DNA of 64,000 nt from Agelaius tricolor (Eukaryota > Chordata > Aves > Passeriformes > Icteridae). A program made the position numbers and the translations under genes. Positions 23,677 through 37,520 of this stretch are shown here, piece after piece. A model generated the notes under the pieces. It worked only from the letters and a program-made list of their open reading frames with translations, was not told the origin of the DNA and did no database searches. The first letter of the stretch is position 1; every line of letters begins with the position of its first letter. The stretch covers positions 21,095,001 through 21,159,000 of the forward strand of contig JALJCS010000010.1 of NCBI GenBank assembly GCA_023055355.1, written 5' to 3'.

Positions 23677-24384
23677 CCCCAGAGTCTTTGGGAGGACTGC
23701 TGTTGATGACAGGTTTGAATGCTTGGTGCAGAATCTTTGTGCCCAGTAGACTTCTGTGGTGTTTTCTGAGATACTAATTTATGTGTTTGTTTCTTTGCTT
23801 CTATGAAAAAGTTCAAGGACTTTTTACCTTGGGCAAACAAAAAAAGATGATGTTATCAGCCCATGTTTGCATCATACTTTCGTGCGGCTATGTTTCTTTT
23901 TGCAAACAAACTGTTTCTAGGTCTGAGTCACCTGCCTCAGTTTGGATACCACAGTACACAGTGTCTGGACAAATATTTAGACCTGTAAGGTAAAGACACA
24001 GGCCCAGTATCCCCTTTTGTGCCCAGCCATTGGGCTATCTTTGCTGTCATGCAGCTCCAATCCTTCATTGCAATGCTCACGTTTTGGATGAAAAATAATT
24101 AATGCATACAAATATTCAGCAGAGAAACTAGTAATTGCATTAAGCCATTGATGGTGCAATTTGCTTTCAGGCATATAAGCAGTGGAGGCTGCTACAAGAG
24201 GCTTTATGGGTCAAGATGTGTTGTTGAGATTTCAGAGCTTCTCTCACTAGAAAAGTGAGGAAATGCTTGAAATTGCAATGGGACTTGCAGGTGAGAAATT
24301 GTTTTTTATTGTGAAGTTGCTGGGAACAGTCACAGTCTATCAAGGTCATGAGCAAAACAGAGACCTGGCCCTCAGAAATAATTA
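23677..24384. other. Noncoding sequence
   Basis: Unique sequence, no exon or repeat named. Confidence 0.6.
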
Positions 24385-24545
24385 CTCTACTCCTAACTCT
24401 ACTAGTGCCTGAAGTTCTGACTTCTTCTGACCTCAGTTTCCCTATCTGGGACATCAGAACTCTGTTCCTCACCTCCTTGTAAAGCCCTCTGAGAACTACC
24501 CATGGCAAGCACTATAGCCAAAGTTAGTACCAGCAATATTTTTGC
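24385..24545 (+). repeat. MIR-type SINE (amniote MIR1-like)
   Basis: The landmarks occur in order. TTCTGACCTCAGTTTCCCTAT is the core, followed by a CTTGTAAAGCCCTCTGAGAA block and then ATGGCAAGCACTATAGCCA and AGTTAGTA. These mirror the 'tgtaaagtgctttgaga', 'gaaaagtgctatagaa' and 'tagtattatt' tail of amniote MIR elements. This is the best-preserved SINE in the window. Confidence 0.65.
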
Positions 24546-27033
24546 TCCCAAGTGATATATTCGACTCAAATATTTATATATGTTCAAAAATAATATATTT
24601 GAATTTCACAAGCTATGTTTTTCCCATGAATGGTGAAAGAAAAAAAACTAGTTTGAACATACCCTACTTCTGCTAAACATTTAACTATATGCAAAATACC
24701 ATAGTAATTACATCATTAATTATCTGTCTGAAAGTATTAATTACCTTTAAATCCAGATGTGACCATCTAGACTTAGTCTGCGTTTTGTGGACTTTCAACA
24801 AATGTGAAAATGGTATTAAAATTAGCATTGCTGTTTACAGGGATTTTATGGAGGAAAAGAAAAAATGCCTCTTTTCTTTAAGTTGATACCGAGGATCCAT
24901 TTCAGGCTCTTTTTTTTTCCTCTTGCCTTCTTATCTGCACTGTTTTCCGTTGTGCAATACGGCAATGTCCAAAATACTGAACATAATAGTGATTGCTGCT
25001 TTGCACAGCATTTGGTCTATGGGCTAACCAGGAATATTAGAAATTGGTCATCCAATAAAGCCAAGGGACAGAACTTGGGTAAAGCTTTTCCTCCTTATTT
25101 TGGTTGAGTCTTGGTGACACTCATGTGCCATTAAAACCAGTCCCAAAGGTCATACAGGAAAAGGAGCAGTAAAAAAGAACAGACTCTGAGATTTTTGAGA
25201 GAGTGAATTTCTGTGCTTGTTTGGAGTTCCTAGCTGTTCCAGTCTGTAACCATTGCTCATGGGAGGAAAAACTTTGAGGGTTAACTTTTATGGAAGTGAA
25301 GGGAAAAAGAGAAAAAAACCTTTTTCTTTTGCTTACTGGGTAAAATTATTCTTCCTCTTCTCCCTTCTCCCTAGTCAGGACAAAATGCAGACTATAATTT
25401 CTAATGAAATCAGGAAGGGGGTAATAGTTCCTGGAAGAGGAAGAGAGAGATTTTGAGGAGATCCCTGCCAATGGTGTTCTGTTACTACAGAGAGAGCCCT
25501 GAACAGCCCAAGGAAAGCATTTTGTGGGACAGATTCCTTTGGCTTAATCTGATTGGATTTTGTTTTCTCATTGGGCGACAAATTTTTTCACTTTCTTGCT
25601 CTGAAACGTGTTTCTACCGTGGATTTTAAAGCTGTTCTGTCACAAACAGAACACTCTGTCCCCTATTGCATGCCTGTGGAATGAAACGCCCTCCTGTCCC
25701 CTTTTCTCTCCCTGCTGAGGTGCTCTGTGGGGTATATTGCCAGGAAGCGGCAGCACTTCCTCAGAAATGTTAATGATACCAATCAAAGCCTTGTTTTCAG
25801 GCCCCACACTGAGCCCTGGAAATTCTGGGAGTCAAATAATAGAGATGCCACCGCTAAAGATCAGAAGAAGCATCTGGGAGGGGCTGCAGTGAGGACAGCA
25901 GCATGATCTACTCTCTCTCTTTGTAGTCCCTGAGTGCTCTGACTCCCAGCACTTCTAGTAAGTGATGCTGGAGCATTTCACCTTGTCAGCAGACTCCACG
26001 GACATCCCTACATCACTGCCCACCAGCAGACAGGCTCAATAGTTTCTTTTCCAGTTTAGTGGTCAGGACCTGCAGCACAATGAGGAAAATTCAGATCCCA
26101 GCCCCTGTTGTTTTGCTGCAGTGCTATTTATTGCAGTGGCTGGTTTGAATTTGTAGAGCGCCCAGAGAGTGCTCAGTCCTGGACCATTGTGTCCCAGATG
26201 CTGGAGAAATGCTAGAGGGTAAAAGACAGAGCAGGCCTCAAGGGGTTTATGACTGAAGCAAAAAGCAGGGTTAAGATGTTCTATAGATAGATGGGGAGTA
26301 AGCACAAACCAGAGAGCTACGTGTTGGATATTGCTCAATGTCGTACTTGGGAGGATGTGATGCTCACAAGGATAAAATAAAAGCCATTGGGAGAGCTAAA
26401 AGTGGAGTCTGGATACCCTCACTCCTTCTTTTGCTTTAATTCCAAAGTGAATTTCCTCCCTTTCTTATATCCTAGAATTTCTGTCACCCATAGTGATTGG
26501 CTTCTCTGAAACCGTGGGGATTTTCAGTTCAACTGGAGCCATTTCCCTACGTCAACATCTTGTGGAGTATTCCTGGTCCATTCTGGTGGCTCCTAGGGTG
26601 ACAAAGCATCCTTTTCCAGAATATTTGCAATTTATTCCCATGTGCATGGAAACATACAGAGGTCACAAGGCACCTCCATGAGCCTGGTTCTCTACTGTGC
26701 TTTCTGGTAGCTGCAGGGATAAAAGGGGATCCCTCCTTCCATGTTAGAACACACTGCAAGATGCAGGAAAATCCTGGGACAGTAGGAAAATGGCATGTTG
26801 TGAGAGGGAGGCAAGAAGATGAAAAAGAGGAAATTAAATGTAGTGATGAGGATTTGTGCGCTGTGAACAGGCAGTGTTTGAGCCCTGAGCTAAAAACACA
26901 CAGTCCAGTGGGGCACAGACCTGGACTGCTGGGGCATTCTGCAACTGGTGTGGGAGACAGTGTGGTGAGCTGCTCAGGAAAGGCAGGGTGATGGGGAGGA
27001 AGGCTTCACTCCAACACGCGTGTGCAGTGCACG
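24546..27033. other. Noncoding sequence, no gene seen
   Basis: Unique sequence. The 63-codon frame starting at 26493 reads smoothly but has no domain or splice context. Confidence 0.65.
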
Positions 27034-27049
27034 CACACACACACACACA
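27034..27049 (+). repeat. Short (CA)n repeat, 8 units
   Basis: Uninterrupted CA run just after a GTGCAGTGCACG palindromic stretch. Confidence 0.8.
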
Positions 27050-28737
27050 GAGTCACAGTCCAGAGCTTTGAAAAGGGTTAGAGACTCATGATTGTTTCAT
27101 TAATTGAAGTACAGGAGAGGGAGGTGTGTGTGCAGGAGCAGGGATGGGAGGGAGAGCAGAAATAACACAGTGCATTAATAAGATAAGAACTAGACAAGGA
27201 CAAATAATGTATCGTTACACCCCAGAGACAAAAGGGCAGCTTCCAGAGGGCTGAGGCTTACACTCTAATCATCTTGACTTTGTAATGTTATACAAGTAGA
27301 GGCATATTCTGTGGCTTGGGAGACTTTGCTGAGTAAAACCCTGCAAGCCACAGAAAAGTGCTTAAGCAGCCTTTTAAAGCCTGGCAATGATCCAGCTCTC
27401 TTCCCTTCCCTGTACCCCCCTTCCTCTACCTCCACCCCACTGCTGTAACCCAGCCAGAGAAGCAGGAAAACCCTTGAGACAGGCAATCTTTATTGGTGAC
27501 GATATAAAAAGCTTTTAAAGACAATGGGAGGATTAAAGCGTTAGGGTCAGTTGCTACATTCTTGTAAGTGATGAGGGTGCAACAAAATATTTAAGCTCTC
27601 ATGTAGCCAAAGGCTTTGGATTCAGTGAGAAAAAGGGGAGCTGTTAGGAGGGAAGGGCTTCTGACTGCAAGATGTGACTTGGCTCTTGATGCAATGGGGC
27701 TTGGCCCTTGCATGCTTTCCCCCAGCTCCTGGAAAAGGTGGGGAGAGGATGGAGTGAAGGGTCAGGCAGTGATGAGCTGCATTTTGATGGGCTGTGACCT
27801 TGGCACTCAAAGGCCATCTTGCAGCAACCCTCACTCCCAAATGTCATGCCAGTGCTCCTGATCTCAACATGCTGCTCTTGCTGCTGCTGCTGCTATTTCA
27901 GGAGACGGCAGCCCCCTCTACATTTGCCTGGAGCCACCAGCCTGTAATTTGAAACAGCAAAATCCATTCTGGTTGAACTTCCCACTTCAGGATAAGGCAG
28001 GAACTGTTCTCTCTCAGCTGCACAGTCACTCAGCACTTCCCCAGCTCTTATCTGCAGCACCCCAGCTCTTAGCTCCTTAGGATAAGTGCAGAACAGGGAG
28101 CTCCTGAGTGTACCAGCAGCTCCCCCTGCCCTGACATTGGTTAAAGCCTGCTCAGATCCCAGGGCTGATGTACACCTCCCTCCTGCTGTCACTGGCACTG
28201 CTAGAGGGAACCATTGCCAAGGACAGGCAAGTTTATTGCTATGAGGTAGAACTGTAAACTTCTGGGGGAAAAAATGGTCCAGGTATATGCTGAACTGGGC
28301 AGGATATGTGCAGAGCTGGCTGGAGAACAGAAATCAGAAAGAAAAGCCTGATGTGGTTCTTCAGCCCAACTCTGATGCTGAGTGAGTCTGGAAAGACTGA
28401 AACCACCCTGAATGGTGGCCATCCCAGATGAGTTTCCCCATGGCTCCTGATAGCAGTGCTGCTGCAAGCCAGGATTTTCACAGGTAGCAGAGTTTCCCAT
28501 GTCCGTGGGAAAGGGTTTCCTGAAAGGTTACTTTTGTTGATGCTCTGAAGACCCTCTTGGTAAATCCATGAGGGGAGGAAAAGAAGACACAGCATAGCTT
28601 TGAAATTGTGAATAGGTCTGTAATCAGGGAAAGCAGGTCACAGGTGTCAGGGACTGGGCTGCTGGACTGTACGTGCACAAAGTGTCTGGACTGTTTTTTA
28701 TAATGGTAAAAAAGGCTGTCAAACACACCATAAAGAG

Positions 28738-28752
28738 AAAAAAAAAAAAAAA
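28738..28752 (+). repeat. Poly-A run (A15)
   Basis: Uninterrupted run. The preceding sequence shows no processed-gene similarity or target-site duplication that I can recognise. Confidence 0.8.
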
Positions 28753-29175
28753 GTCAGAGTCAGACATACTCCATGTAGTTGAAAATTTCACCAGAATTCT
28801 TGAAGACATCTGTGTTTCTTTGGTCAGAAGAAGAGTAGGTGCTGACTTAATCTTGCACAGCTACATTTTCCCTGGTTTCAGGCCTAATGCCCTATTTTCT
28901 TAACACCCAAGGATCTCTTTCTCCTGTGGAATACAGCCTGATTATAAGGAAATAAAACCCCCTAATTTCTCATTGATTTCCAGAGACCTACTGATAATTT
29001 CATTTCTTTTTTTTAAATTTTGTAGAAGGGGGAAGGTGTCTTTTCCTGCTTTTGGGCTTTGATTTGTTATAAATTGTCAAATTTGTCCTTTCTGAGCTTT
29101 CATGGTGGTGTAAGTTCTAAGAGCCTGTGCATAAATCTCCTGTACCAAACTAGATCTTCAGTGTCTACTTTTCTC

Positions 29176-29190
29176 TTTTTTTTTTTTTTT
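29176..29190 (+). repeat. Poly-T run (T15)
   Basis: Uninterrupted mononucleotide run with a CTTTTCTC lead-in. Confidence 0.8.
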
Positions 29191-31326
29191 CATTTGTGGG
29201 TTGATGTGCATTGGAGTTTGCCTCCTTTCCTCCCTTCTTTCCATTCTCCCTCCCCATGTTCCTAGCGTCAGTTGAGCTAAGAAAACTTATTTTTGTTGTC
29301 TATTCTTTATTCTTATACTCATAATAAAGCTCATAAATGCTGGCACTTTTTCCAGTTATGATTAAGCATTGCAAAGAGCAGGAAGAGGGGTGGGAGCAGT
29401 GGAACATCTTAGTTGGGTAGGCTTAAGCAAATATGCAAGCAGTTCTGCATGTTTACACTGCAGGAGGCAAGAAGGAAATCACTTGATGTGCGAAGGACTT
29501 GAAGGTGGTGAGGTTTTGGAGGGTTCTCCTGTCCTATGAGGATTTGTTTCAAAGTGTTGGACCCACTCCCGGAAAAAGTTCTGTGTCTCTTCCACATGAA
29601 AGTTATCCTTATAGTAGAAAGCCCTGTGGTTCCAGAGAAACAAAGTTGTCAGATATCTTTCATCTTTTGCTAGTAGTGTTGCTATGGCTGTGATGGCAAA
29701 AGAAGATCACTGAGACAAGATTTGTCCGGAGAGGGAGAGGTTTTCCAACTATAACTAATTCCTGATGCTACATGTCTGACTTCTCAGCCCCAATCCTCCA
29801 GGGAGACTTACAAAATACCCTAGAAATCTCAGCTGAAAGCAAAAATCCATAATTCTACTGTATACCAAAAATGGTGACTCCAGAAGAGGTTCTTGGTGTG
29901 TCACATAGTATGTATGCACAAAATTGTATTTTAACATGCACACTGCCAATATGAAGCCTTTAGTATTCCAAAGGCAATAATTGTGTGCTAGCTGACACAC
30001 AATGGCCAGTGCCAACCTAATCAATGTTCATTTTGCAAATATCATCTTTTCCTCAAGACATGAAGGTTCCTTTCCCTGAGAGAGGGAAACCTGACTAACA
30101 TGTGGCAAGGTTCAGAAAAGCTGCATGCCCCATTGGTGATTGGGAAATCATTGGCATTTCTGAGGAGATAGTCACAGTTTTTATTCTCATCTGTTCAGGT
30201 CAATGGCTACTTTGTGCCAGTGTTTCCCAAAAGATAATGGCTAGCACATCCCCAAGATGAACTACTTTAGTTTGAAATTTCCAAAACTATGAAGCCTACA
30301 TATCCATGTATATTGCCATGCAACAATCCATCTGATATATGGTGCAAAAATGATTAACTAACACCTGGTTGTTTTCTGACAGCAGCTTGCATCTCCTGAA
30401 TGAGTATCAAAACTTGAAAATCTTACTAGTGTTTAGTGCTACATGAGGCTTGCAGTCTGTATGTCCAAATTTTTTCTAATGAGTTGATTATTGGTCAGTG
30501 CAAAGTTCCAGGTGCAGAAAATCAACATAGAGGCTGCAAACAGCAGTTATTTCTTGTTTCCTGCCCTCATCTTGATCTTGAATTAATTCAGTTTTTTGGG
30601 ACACATTCATCCCCAGTTCAGAGACATTGGAATGGTGGGTTCAGGTGTGATTTGGACTGAGAAAGTTTAGATGAAGGTGTTAAAATTTTTGTTTATAGAG
30701 ATTGGCAAGCTATACAAGAAAAATGTAGAATGGCAAAAACCTCATGCCTTTTCTCAACTAGAAAGAAGGCAGGACAGATGAAGACTAACTCAGTTTTTTG
30801 TAAGATTAGGAGGGACAACATCCTCCTTTTTGATATGTGAGCTGGGAAGATGAGGACTGAAAACAGAACAAAGAAATAAATCAAAAGTCATGCAGTATCA
30901 TTTTTTTGAGTTATTAATTCTTTTATGATTGTGGCCATGTCTGCAGTTCTAATCCTGGATCCATTCAGAAATTTAAGGACAAACATATCAAGGGGCAAGA
31001 AGTACAGAGGCATCTTTTTGGTAAGTGACTCACTTCAGGCAAGATGATTTATCGTGTGAAGAGCATTGTGACACAAACAGCAAGGAATCAGCAGTGAGAC
31101 ATTGCATGTGAAGTGTTTCCATATTTTCTTAGGCTACCAAGTGCTTATGTGCTTATGTGCTGGGATCATTCTGTTAACCAGTAGTAGCTAGCAGGGTGAA
31201 AATGTGTTGCTATTTTTTAATGGTGTTTCAGAAATCAGACATACTGGTGACTGAGGAATGATAGTTGCATCAGATCCCTTTGAAAAGGTTAGTCTTGCTA
31301 TTCTTAAGTACTTTATTTTGAGTACC

Positions 31327-31343
31327 TTTTTTTTTTTTTTTTT
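31327..31343 (+). repeat. Poly-T run (T17)
   Basis: Uninterrupted mononucleotide run. No adjoining retroposon identified. Confidence 0.8.
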
Positions 31344-32663
31344 AAATCTAGCTCCATGCCAGAGGTTCTGAGGCTGTGCATGAAACTACACCACTATGTA
31401 TAGTACATCTCCACAGATATGTCCCACACTTTCCTTTCTAAGGTCAGCACTGGCAACACACAAAGCCACGGTAGCTGGAGATGGAAAAGAAGCTAATTAG
31501 CTCATCTATCTCTTTTGAAGGCTACCTCCTTGCCAAATTTTAGGAATTCAGTCCAATCTAACTGAACTGTTCCAAGCATTTAAGATCTCCTCTTATCTCT
31601 TGGGAGACCACTTACAGGTCAAATACATATCAAGAAGCACTATGATAATGTTTAAGCCCCAAATTCCTCTTCTTAGCTTTACCTCTTCACTAAGAGCTCT
31701 GCTTCCCTGGGCTACCCTAAGTAATTCCTTTCTTTCCTTGACCCTTTCATGCCCTTCACAAGATTAGAGTAGTGCTATTTATAAACTCTTCAAGGCAGAG
31801 ACTGGATTTTCATTTATCTTAGTGCTAAAGAAAAAACATTGAAATGATCACCACAATGTCTAGAATTAATATATTTGTCTCCCCAAATATGGTGAAATTT
31901 GTTTCCCTCCAATAAACTTCTTAATTGAACATTTTATATGAAGGTTATGTAAAATTCAGAAATAATCATTAAGTGGGTCAGTGGAAAGAAACATGATTCC
32001 AGCTTCCCAGCTGCTGGCTGTGGATCCTTGTTAGTGCTCAAAGTTTCATTTGGCCTGTCATGAACCATCTTTTCAAACTTCTCACTGCATGCTAAGGGCA
32101 ACAGGATCCCGTGGATCTTCAGATCACTTAGCATGACCTGGAAAGTTACTAACAGTCTTCCAGTGACAGTCTGGGAATCAGCTTCCATCTGCAGATTTAT
32201 TATCTACTCAGCTCCATCACAAGGTTTTGCTTAAACCTGACCCGTTACACACAGCACTCCTGTCTAATTTTCCATCTGCTTTCCATGATTTATCTTAATC
32301 CAGCTACCTGCTGCAGCTGGATGCACCCTGAAGTTTCCTGTTCAATAGGTAGTATTTAAAAGGGGAAAATATAGCACTGAGCCTGATGTTTCCTTCCTCT
32401 TTTTTTTCTGGATGTCCATGTCATGCTAAAGCACCTGGGGCTACAGGCACTTGGACACATAAGGAACTTTGGCTTGGGTCCCTGCCTCTTGCCAGAGGTA
32501 AGGCACAATATAAATGTAATCAATGTCCAGCCAAGCATCTTCAAGCTGGCTACAGCTCTGGAGGTGAACCTCCCTTCCTTTTCAAGGGATATTTGAAAGA
32601 GTCCTAAAGGGCTAATGAGAGCTGCTATTACCACCCATTTGTCCAGGAGAAAAGAGGAGATGA

Positions 32664-32730
32664 GTGGATGGATGGATGGATGGATGGATGGATGGATGGA
32701 TGGGTGGATGGATGGATGGATGGGTGGATG
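32664..32730 (+). repeat. (GGAT)n tetranucleotide microsatellite
   Basis: About 16 units of GGAT/ATGG with two GGGT variants. Read on the minus strand it encodes the HPSI repeats of an open frame at 32356-32787, which is therefore a repeat artefact. Length and near-purity suggest it is polymorphic. Confidence 0.95.
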
Positions 32731-35700
32731 AAGACAAACCAGGTGACTAGCAGTGGAAGAACCCCTTGTTGCTTGGCGTTGAAGCATGCACCATGCCCCT
32801 CCCAGCTTTCAGTATTACCTGGAGCAGTCTGCTGGTACCATGAAATGTGGTATATGAGATCTCTGAGGACAGGAAAGCATTGCCAGTAGGACTCCTCAGA
32901 GAGTTATGGTTTCATTTCCATGGCAGAATCATAATCCCTTGTGTGTAATAGTTACTCTACAAACGATTGTAAGGAATGGACCCTTTCTGGTGTCATTATC
33001 AGGGTGACTTTTGATCCACAGCCAAGTGGACTGAATCCAGTCCTGTTGGATCTGTTGGAATGCTCTTGTGGCACCTGGTTTCTCATTTCAAAGAGAGGGT
33101 GCTAGCACACAACTCCTTTTACTTTTTTGCTCTGTTTTCTGTATGAACTGTATTTAGAGCTCATGCCTAAATGAACTCATAGAATTAGTCATGGAGCTGG
33201 AGGAGTCAGCTTTTTCCTTGCATTCTAATATTTGGATGCTGGAAATACCAGGAGGTGATTAGATTTCATATCTATTTCACTGTGCATAACTCGCTGTGGT
33301 ATCAAAAGCAGTTATGGGGAAATGCAAAGTCTTACAAATACCAGGAATGAGTTATTTTACTTGTGTTTGCCCAAATCAGTCTATTTCTGGCCTCATTTTC
33401 TTCCCTTATGGGAGTTCTTTAGGAATCAGGAGGTTCAGTTCTCAGAGAAATATAATGAACTTCAATTTTGTATGGGAAAGATGCACATGGGGGTTAATTA
33501 GAGATAACACAGTCTTTTGTTTTTCTAGTAGCACCTTTTTCAGCCCTACAGAGACAGAGAAACCAGAGTTCATCACCTCCTGCACCACTGCTGAATGCAT
33601 GGCCTTCAGCAGCAAACTACAGAGAAGCAACAGCATATGAAGACTCCACCTGAGGTGCAACTGCAGGAGACACCATTGCTACACTCTGTCCAGCAGCGAG
33701 AAAGGGCTTTTAAAAAAAATTACCATGAATGAACATCAGAGTTGAGCCTGAGACACAAGGACTAAATAGCCTTGTGCAGGGCTAAGCTACAACTGCAGAG
33801 ACAGAGGCACATATTATAAAGCTTTTTATGAATTCAGGAAAAGCTGCTTGGAGAATTTCCCAAAAAGCAATGATTATTATTTTAATTTGTAGATTTATCC
33901 AAATTAATAAATTTGGAGAAAAAGAGCTGGTTTTGACTATGCTCTGCATTTGAAAGGGAAAAATACTTTTGGGATTGTGTTGAAATATCTCATTCTAGCA
34001 TTTTCAAAATGAAAAGAAGGTGGGAGGTTTTTTGATTCAAAACTACTCTCTGGCTGAGCTGTTTTTATATATTAAAGAAAAACAAGGTTTAAGTTGGAGT
34101 AGAACCAACTTCAAAATGTTTCAACCTATTCCATGTGAATACTTCTTAAATAATAGTATTTTGAACATGAGAATTTTGGCTTTGTCTTTATTTAGAGTGG
34201 GAGGGAAAAAATTAGAAATCTTGAGAGTTTTGAGGAAAGAAAATTCCATATGTACTCTGCTTACAGACAGCATGGAAATGAAATGCTTCTAAAATCTGTC
34301 TTGCAAAATGGTCAAAAATGATCAAACATTGCTTTAAAAACACAGACCACCACTGGAGAAATACATACTGGATTTTTGTATAGCATTCAACCTATAAAAG
34401 CCTTAGTGTGATGCTAAAGCAGCTTGTCCAGATAATAAACAATACTAAAAGTAGTTAAGTTACTAATATTTAATTTACTTTTAGATCAAAACATTCCATC
34501 AGTGTCTGGATAAACAGCGGCCATTTATTCCATGACAGAAAACCATTTGCTGCCATTATTTGTGAGAGTGTTCACGTGAGCAATCTGTAAACAACAGGTG
34601 AGGGTAGAAGGTATGCTTTGGGTGACTTGTACAGCTCCTCTTCTGTTGGGATCACTGCCCTGGCCAAGCAATGCCTCCAATTTCTGAGTCATGGCACAGC
34701 GCTCTCCAGATGCCTTCAACTCAAGCCTTTTATTCCAATTTATTGAGATTTTATTTTAGAGACTTTATGGCAGCAGTTCAGGGAGTCTTAACAATGCATC
34801 TAGTGAGGATTTTAGTCCTGTTCCCAGAACACCCTCCCATTCCCCTCACAGAGGCCCTTAGGATTTTGTGCAAGGTCATGCCAGAGCTACCCAACATCTG
34901 TAGCACTGTGAATTAATGCACTGGGCCCAGACAGTTGAAGCAGAGAAGTTGCTTTTTCTAGACCAGCATGGACAGATGGAAGAGCAAGGACACCTTTATA
35001 AAAGGGAGACTGCACTCCCCAGGCTTTTACTCCAGGCAATTTTTCTCTTTCTCTGGTCTCTGGGGTATCTCAGCAGGACAAAAAACCTGCCTGTTCTAGG
35101 CTGGGATGACACATCACAACAAGAGAATAATCTCTTACTATGACTTTTCAGGGAGCCCACCTGAGTGACTGAGCCTTCATGCCTAACCTTGGATCCATCA
35201 GTGTATTATGAAATAAAGCTGAACAACATAAAACTTTTTCAGCCATCCTGCCATCAAAGGGCTCTGTTCAGCCAGTCTTTCTGTTATTTTCTTTTTTCAC
35301 CTTTCCTCACAGAGCTCTCTAGAAACATGTAGGCTCAGTCTGACAATATCATATCATACTGAATGCTACAAAGCTCTTCAAACATAGTATTAGATCCAGA
35401 GAACTGTCCATGCTTTGGGAGAAACGCATGTCCTGGCTATTCTAACTGAACTGAGGCTTTGGGGTTGAATCTCCTTCCTTAGAGGAAGGAGAAATTTATC
35501 ATTAACTGCAACAGGGAAACCAAAGCCTTGGCCATGGGGAGAAAAGATATCTGTCCACAGGGATTACATCCTGGAAAGTTGTGACTTTCAGAGCAGTTAT
35601 CAGAGATTTGTTGCCACCACATCTGTGTTAGGGTTTTTGTGGTCAAATAGCTTAGATTCTGATGGAGATAAATAGAATATCCAAGGAAAAGGGGGAAGTG

Positions 35701-35851
35701 GTATTACCATAGTAGAAACGATACTGAAACATCAATTTCCCATTTAGGGGTTCAGACTGGACTTTTTCTTAAAGGAAAGAAGAAATAAGGTTTCGTAGTC
35801 TATGTAACATCCATTCACAACTCTGTGGGGCTGCAGAAGGACACTTGTGAG
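32731..35851. other. Noncoding sequence, no gene seen
   Basis: Frames at 33296-33640 (+) and 34671-35143 (+) have no domains. Confidence 0.65.
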
Positions 35852-35870
35852 CAAGGTGCTCATCACCTTG
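35852..35870. other. Short inverted repeat, 7-bp stem
   Basis: CAAGGTG and CACCTTG flank a 5-base loop. An isolated hairpin of this size has no assigned role and can occur by chance. Confidence 0.5.
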
Positions 35871-37083
35871 TGTTAAAAAGGCAGTGGAGGTGGAGACTAT
35901 ACCAAAATAAATGGTAGGACCTGCATGGCTACAGTACTCTGACCACACCAGATGATGCAGCCACCTGTGCTGCTTCTAACAGTGCCACTGGGATACCTGT
36001 GGGAAACCTCATATATGTTCGTGGAAGATTTTGGCCTAGATGGATATTTTGGCTTTTATCAGACATAGAACTAAAGTGAAATAAACTGAGGAATGACTTA
36101 ATGAGAAACTTTAATAGGAGCACAGGCAAGATTTTCTTGTTGAAGAATCAAATTTGCAATGGAGGCATGCACATTAGCAAGCAGTATGGGATCAAAGAAA
36201 TCTCCAGCACTCCACGCAACTCACCCATTTGTTATGTCACTGCATGGGTAAGGAAACCCTAGCCTATGCAAACAGGGAAGATTCTGATTAGAAATAGGTA
36301 CTGGCACTTGGGTTCTATAAGAAATTATAAGCCTTTGAGTTCTTCAAATGCCAGGCCGTTGTTCTGTGTTGCAATTTGCTTTGGAATCAGTTGATTCTTG
36401 CTAGCCTGGCAATATTATAAATGAATTATGTGAGAAAAAGAAAGCAGGAGAAAAAGAAAATTTGGACCTGCTGTTTGGTTGATTATGAAACTGGCCTTAT
36501 CCCACTGAAATGAGTGAATTTACTGGCACTTGGCAAAATGCAAATCTGGCAATTTACACCATCATGTGTCTCAGCACCCACAGCTTCCTGCATCACAAAT
36601 ACACATGGGAACAGTGACAATAAATTAGGAGACTTTCCAGATGAATTGTATCTTCCTCTTAAAGCTAGGAGATTTACTCTCGAAAAAGTACAAGTATCAA
36701 TTAATATCATATCATATATCATATAATATATCATAATCTTATAAATCAGGTTTGTTTACTTGTACTGCAATTCTTTTTATGATTTTATAATTAAGAAACA
36801 TCTGAATCCTCAAAGTTTCTAAGACATATTTTCCACTAGTGATAACAAACAGCCTAATTGACTCAGGATATCAGAAAACAAGGTAATTTGTCGTGCTGGG
36901 AACAGAGTCTGTGATATTAAAGCAGGGAGATCTCATGACTGAGGGGTGGGTTGGAACAGAGCCCTTGCAAGATCTTTCTGAGCTTAAATTGTTCCGTGTT
37001 TCTGTGATCCTAAAAATTCAAGTACCAGGAATCCTTTGTAGCTCCTGTACTTTTATTTCACTGCTCTGTTGCTCTTGCTGCAG
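35871..37083. other. Noncoding sequence
   Basis: AT-rich unique DNA. An ATCAT/ATAT low-complexity patch at 36704-36740 is listed separately. Confidence 0.6.
36704..36740. repeat. AT-rich (ATCAT)-type low-complexity repeat
   Basis: Alternating ATATC/ATCAT units without G, interrupted. The minus strand reads as MIYYMIYDMI, typical of simple-repeat frames. Confidence 0.75.
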
Positions 37084-37294
37084 TCCACCTTGCTCAGAGA
37101 CTGATGATGAAAGAGATGCTGAATGTACTTTCTTACTGATGTACAAGGAATTGAAGAGAGGAAAAAAACGCCTCTCTGTGATCCTCAAAGTCAGATGCAA
37201 TTGCAGTAAGGGACATTTGAGCCCAAAACTGTGCAGCTATCAGTATGTAGCTGCTTCCTTGCTGGAACCCCAGGCACCCCAGGGATGGAGCTGA
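37084..37294 (+). other. Candidate terminal exon fragment, weak
   Basis: A long pyrimidine-rich tract ends TTGCTCTTGCTGCAG at 37083. The next 211 nt stay open in one frame to a stop at 37292-37294. The translation starts with an acidic patch (SETDDERDAE), then a basic patch (KELKRGKKR), and contains several cysteines. I recognise no family. The same frame is open upstream for a further 64 codons, which weakens the exon-boundary argument. Confidence 0.12.
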
Positions 37295-37359
37295 AGGAAT
37301 AGTTTCTAGCCCTTTCCATTTCAGAGCTGTGTTGCTGCAAGAGTTGATGAATAGCCTTC

Positions 37360-37520
37360 ATTGTGGACGCTCCTTCCCTGCTGTGGCTCCCACCCTTGTC
37401 TCAACATTCCCATCTGGATATAAATCTTGCTTTTCCCTGTCCCCTTCCCCCACTCTCCTCATCTTCTCCCCCTGCAGCCCCCTCCAGAGCTCTCCCTCCC
37501 CCTTATCCTCCGTGGAAAGC
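37360..37520 (+). other. Polypyrimidine-rich stretch
   Basis: About 160 bp dominated by C and T, with C-runs of 3 to 5, suited to triplex or minus-strand G-quadruplex formation. It includes an acceptor-like CCCCCTGCAG near 37479. Confidence 0.6.

Larger units (their letters stand above)
27050..32663. other. Noncoding sequence, no gene seen
   Basis: The region holds three long mononucleotide runs (listed separately). Several minus-strand frames at 27893-28809 overlap and are not recognised. Around 27170-27300 the DNA is AT-rich with AATAATGTATCGTTACAC and TCTAATCATC strings, which could be a regulatory block but is not distinctive enough to call. Confidence 0.65.

Noticed and set aside
27887..27897. 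Short CTG-type run (TGCTGCTGCTGCT) as a triplet expansion
   Set aside because: Only about four units, within normal background.
28738..28752. A15 run as the tail of a processed pseudogene
   Set aside because: No gene-like sequence upstream and no visible target-site duplication.
32356..32787. 143-codon minus-strand frame with HPSI repeats
   Set aside because: The repeated peptide is the translation of the (GGAT)n microsatellite. The rest has no domain.
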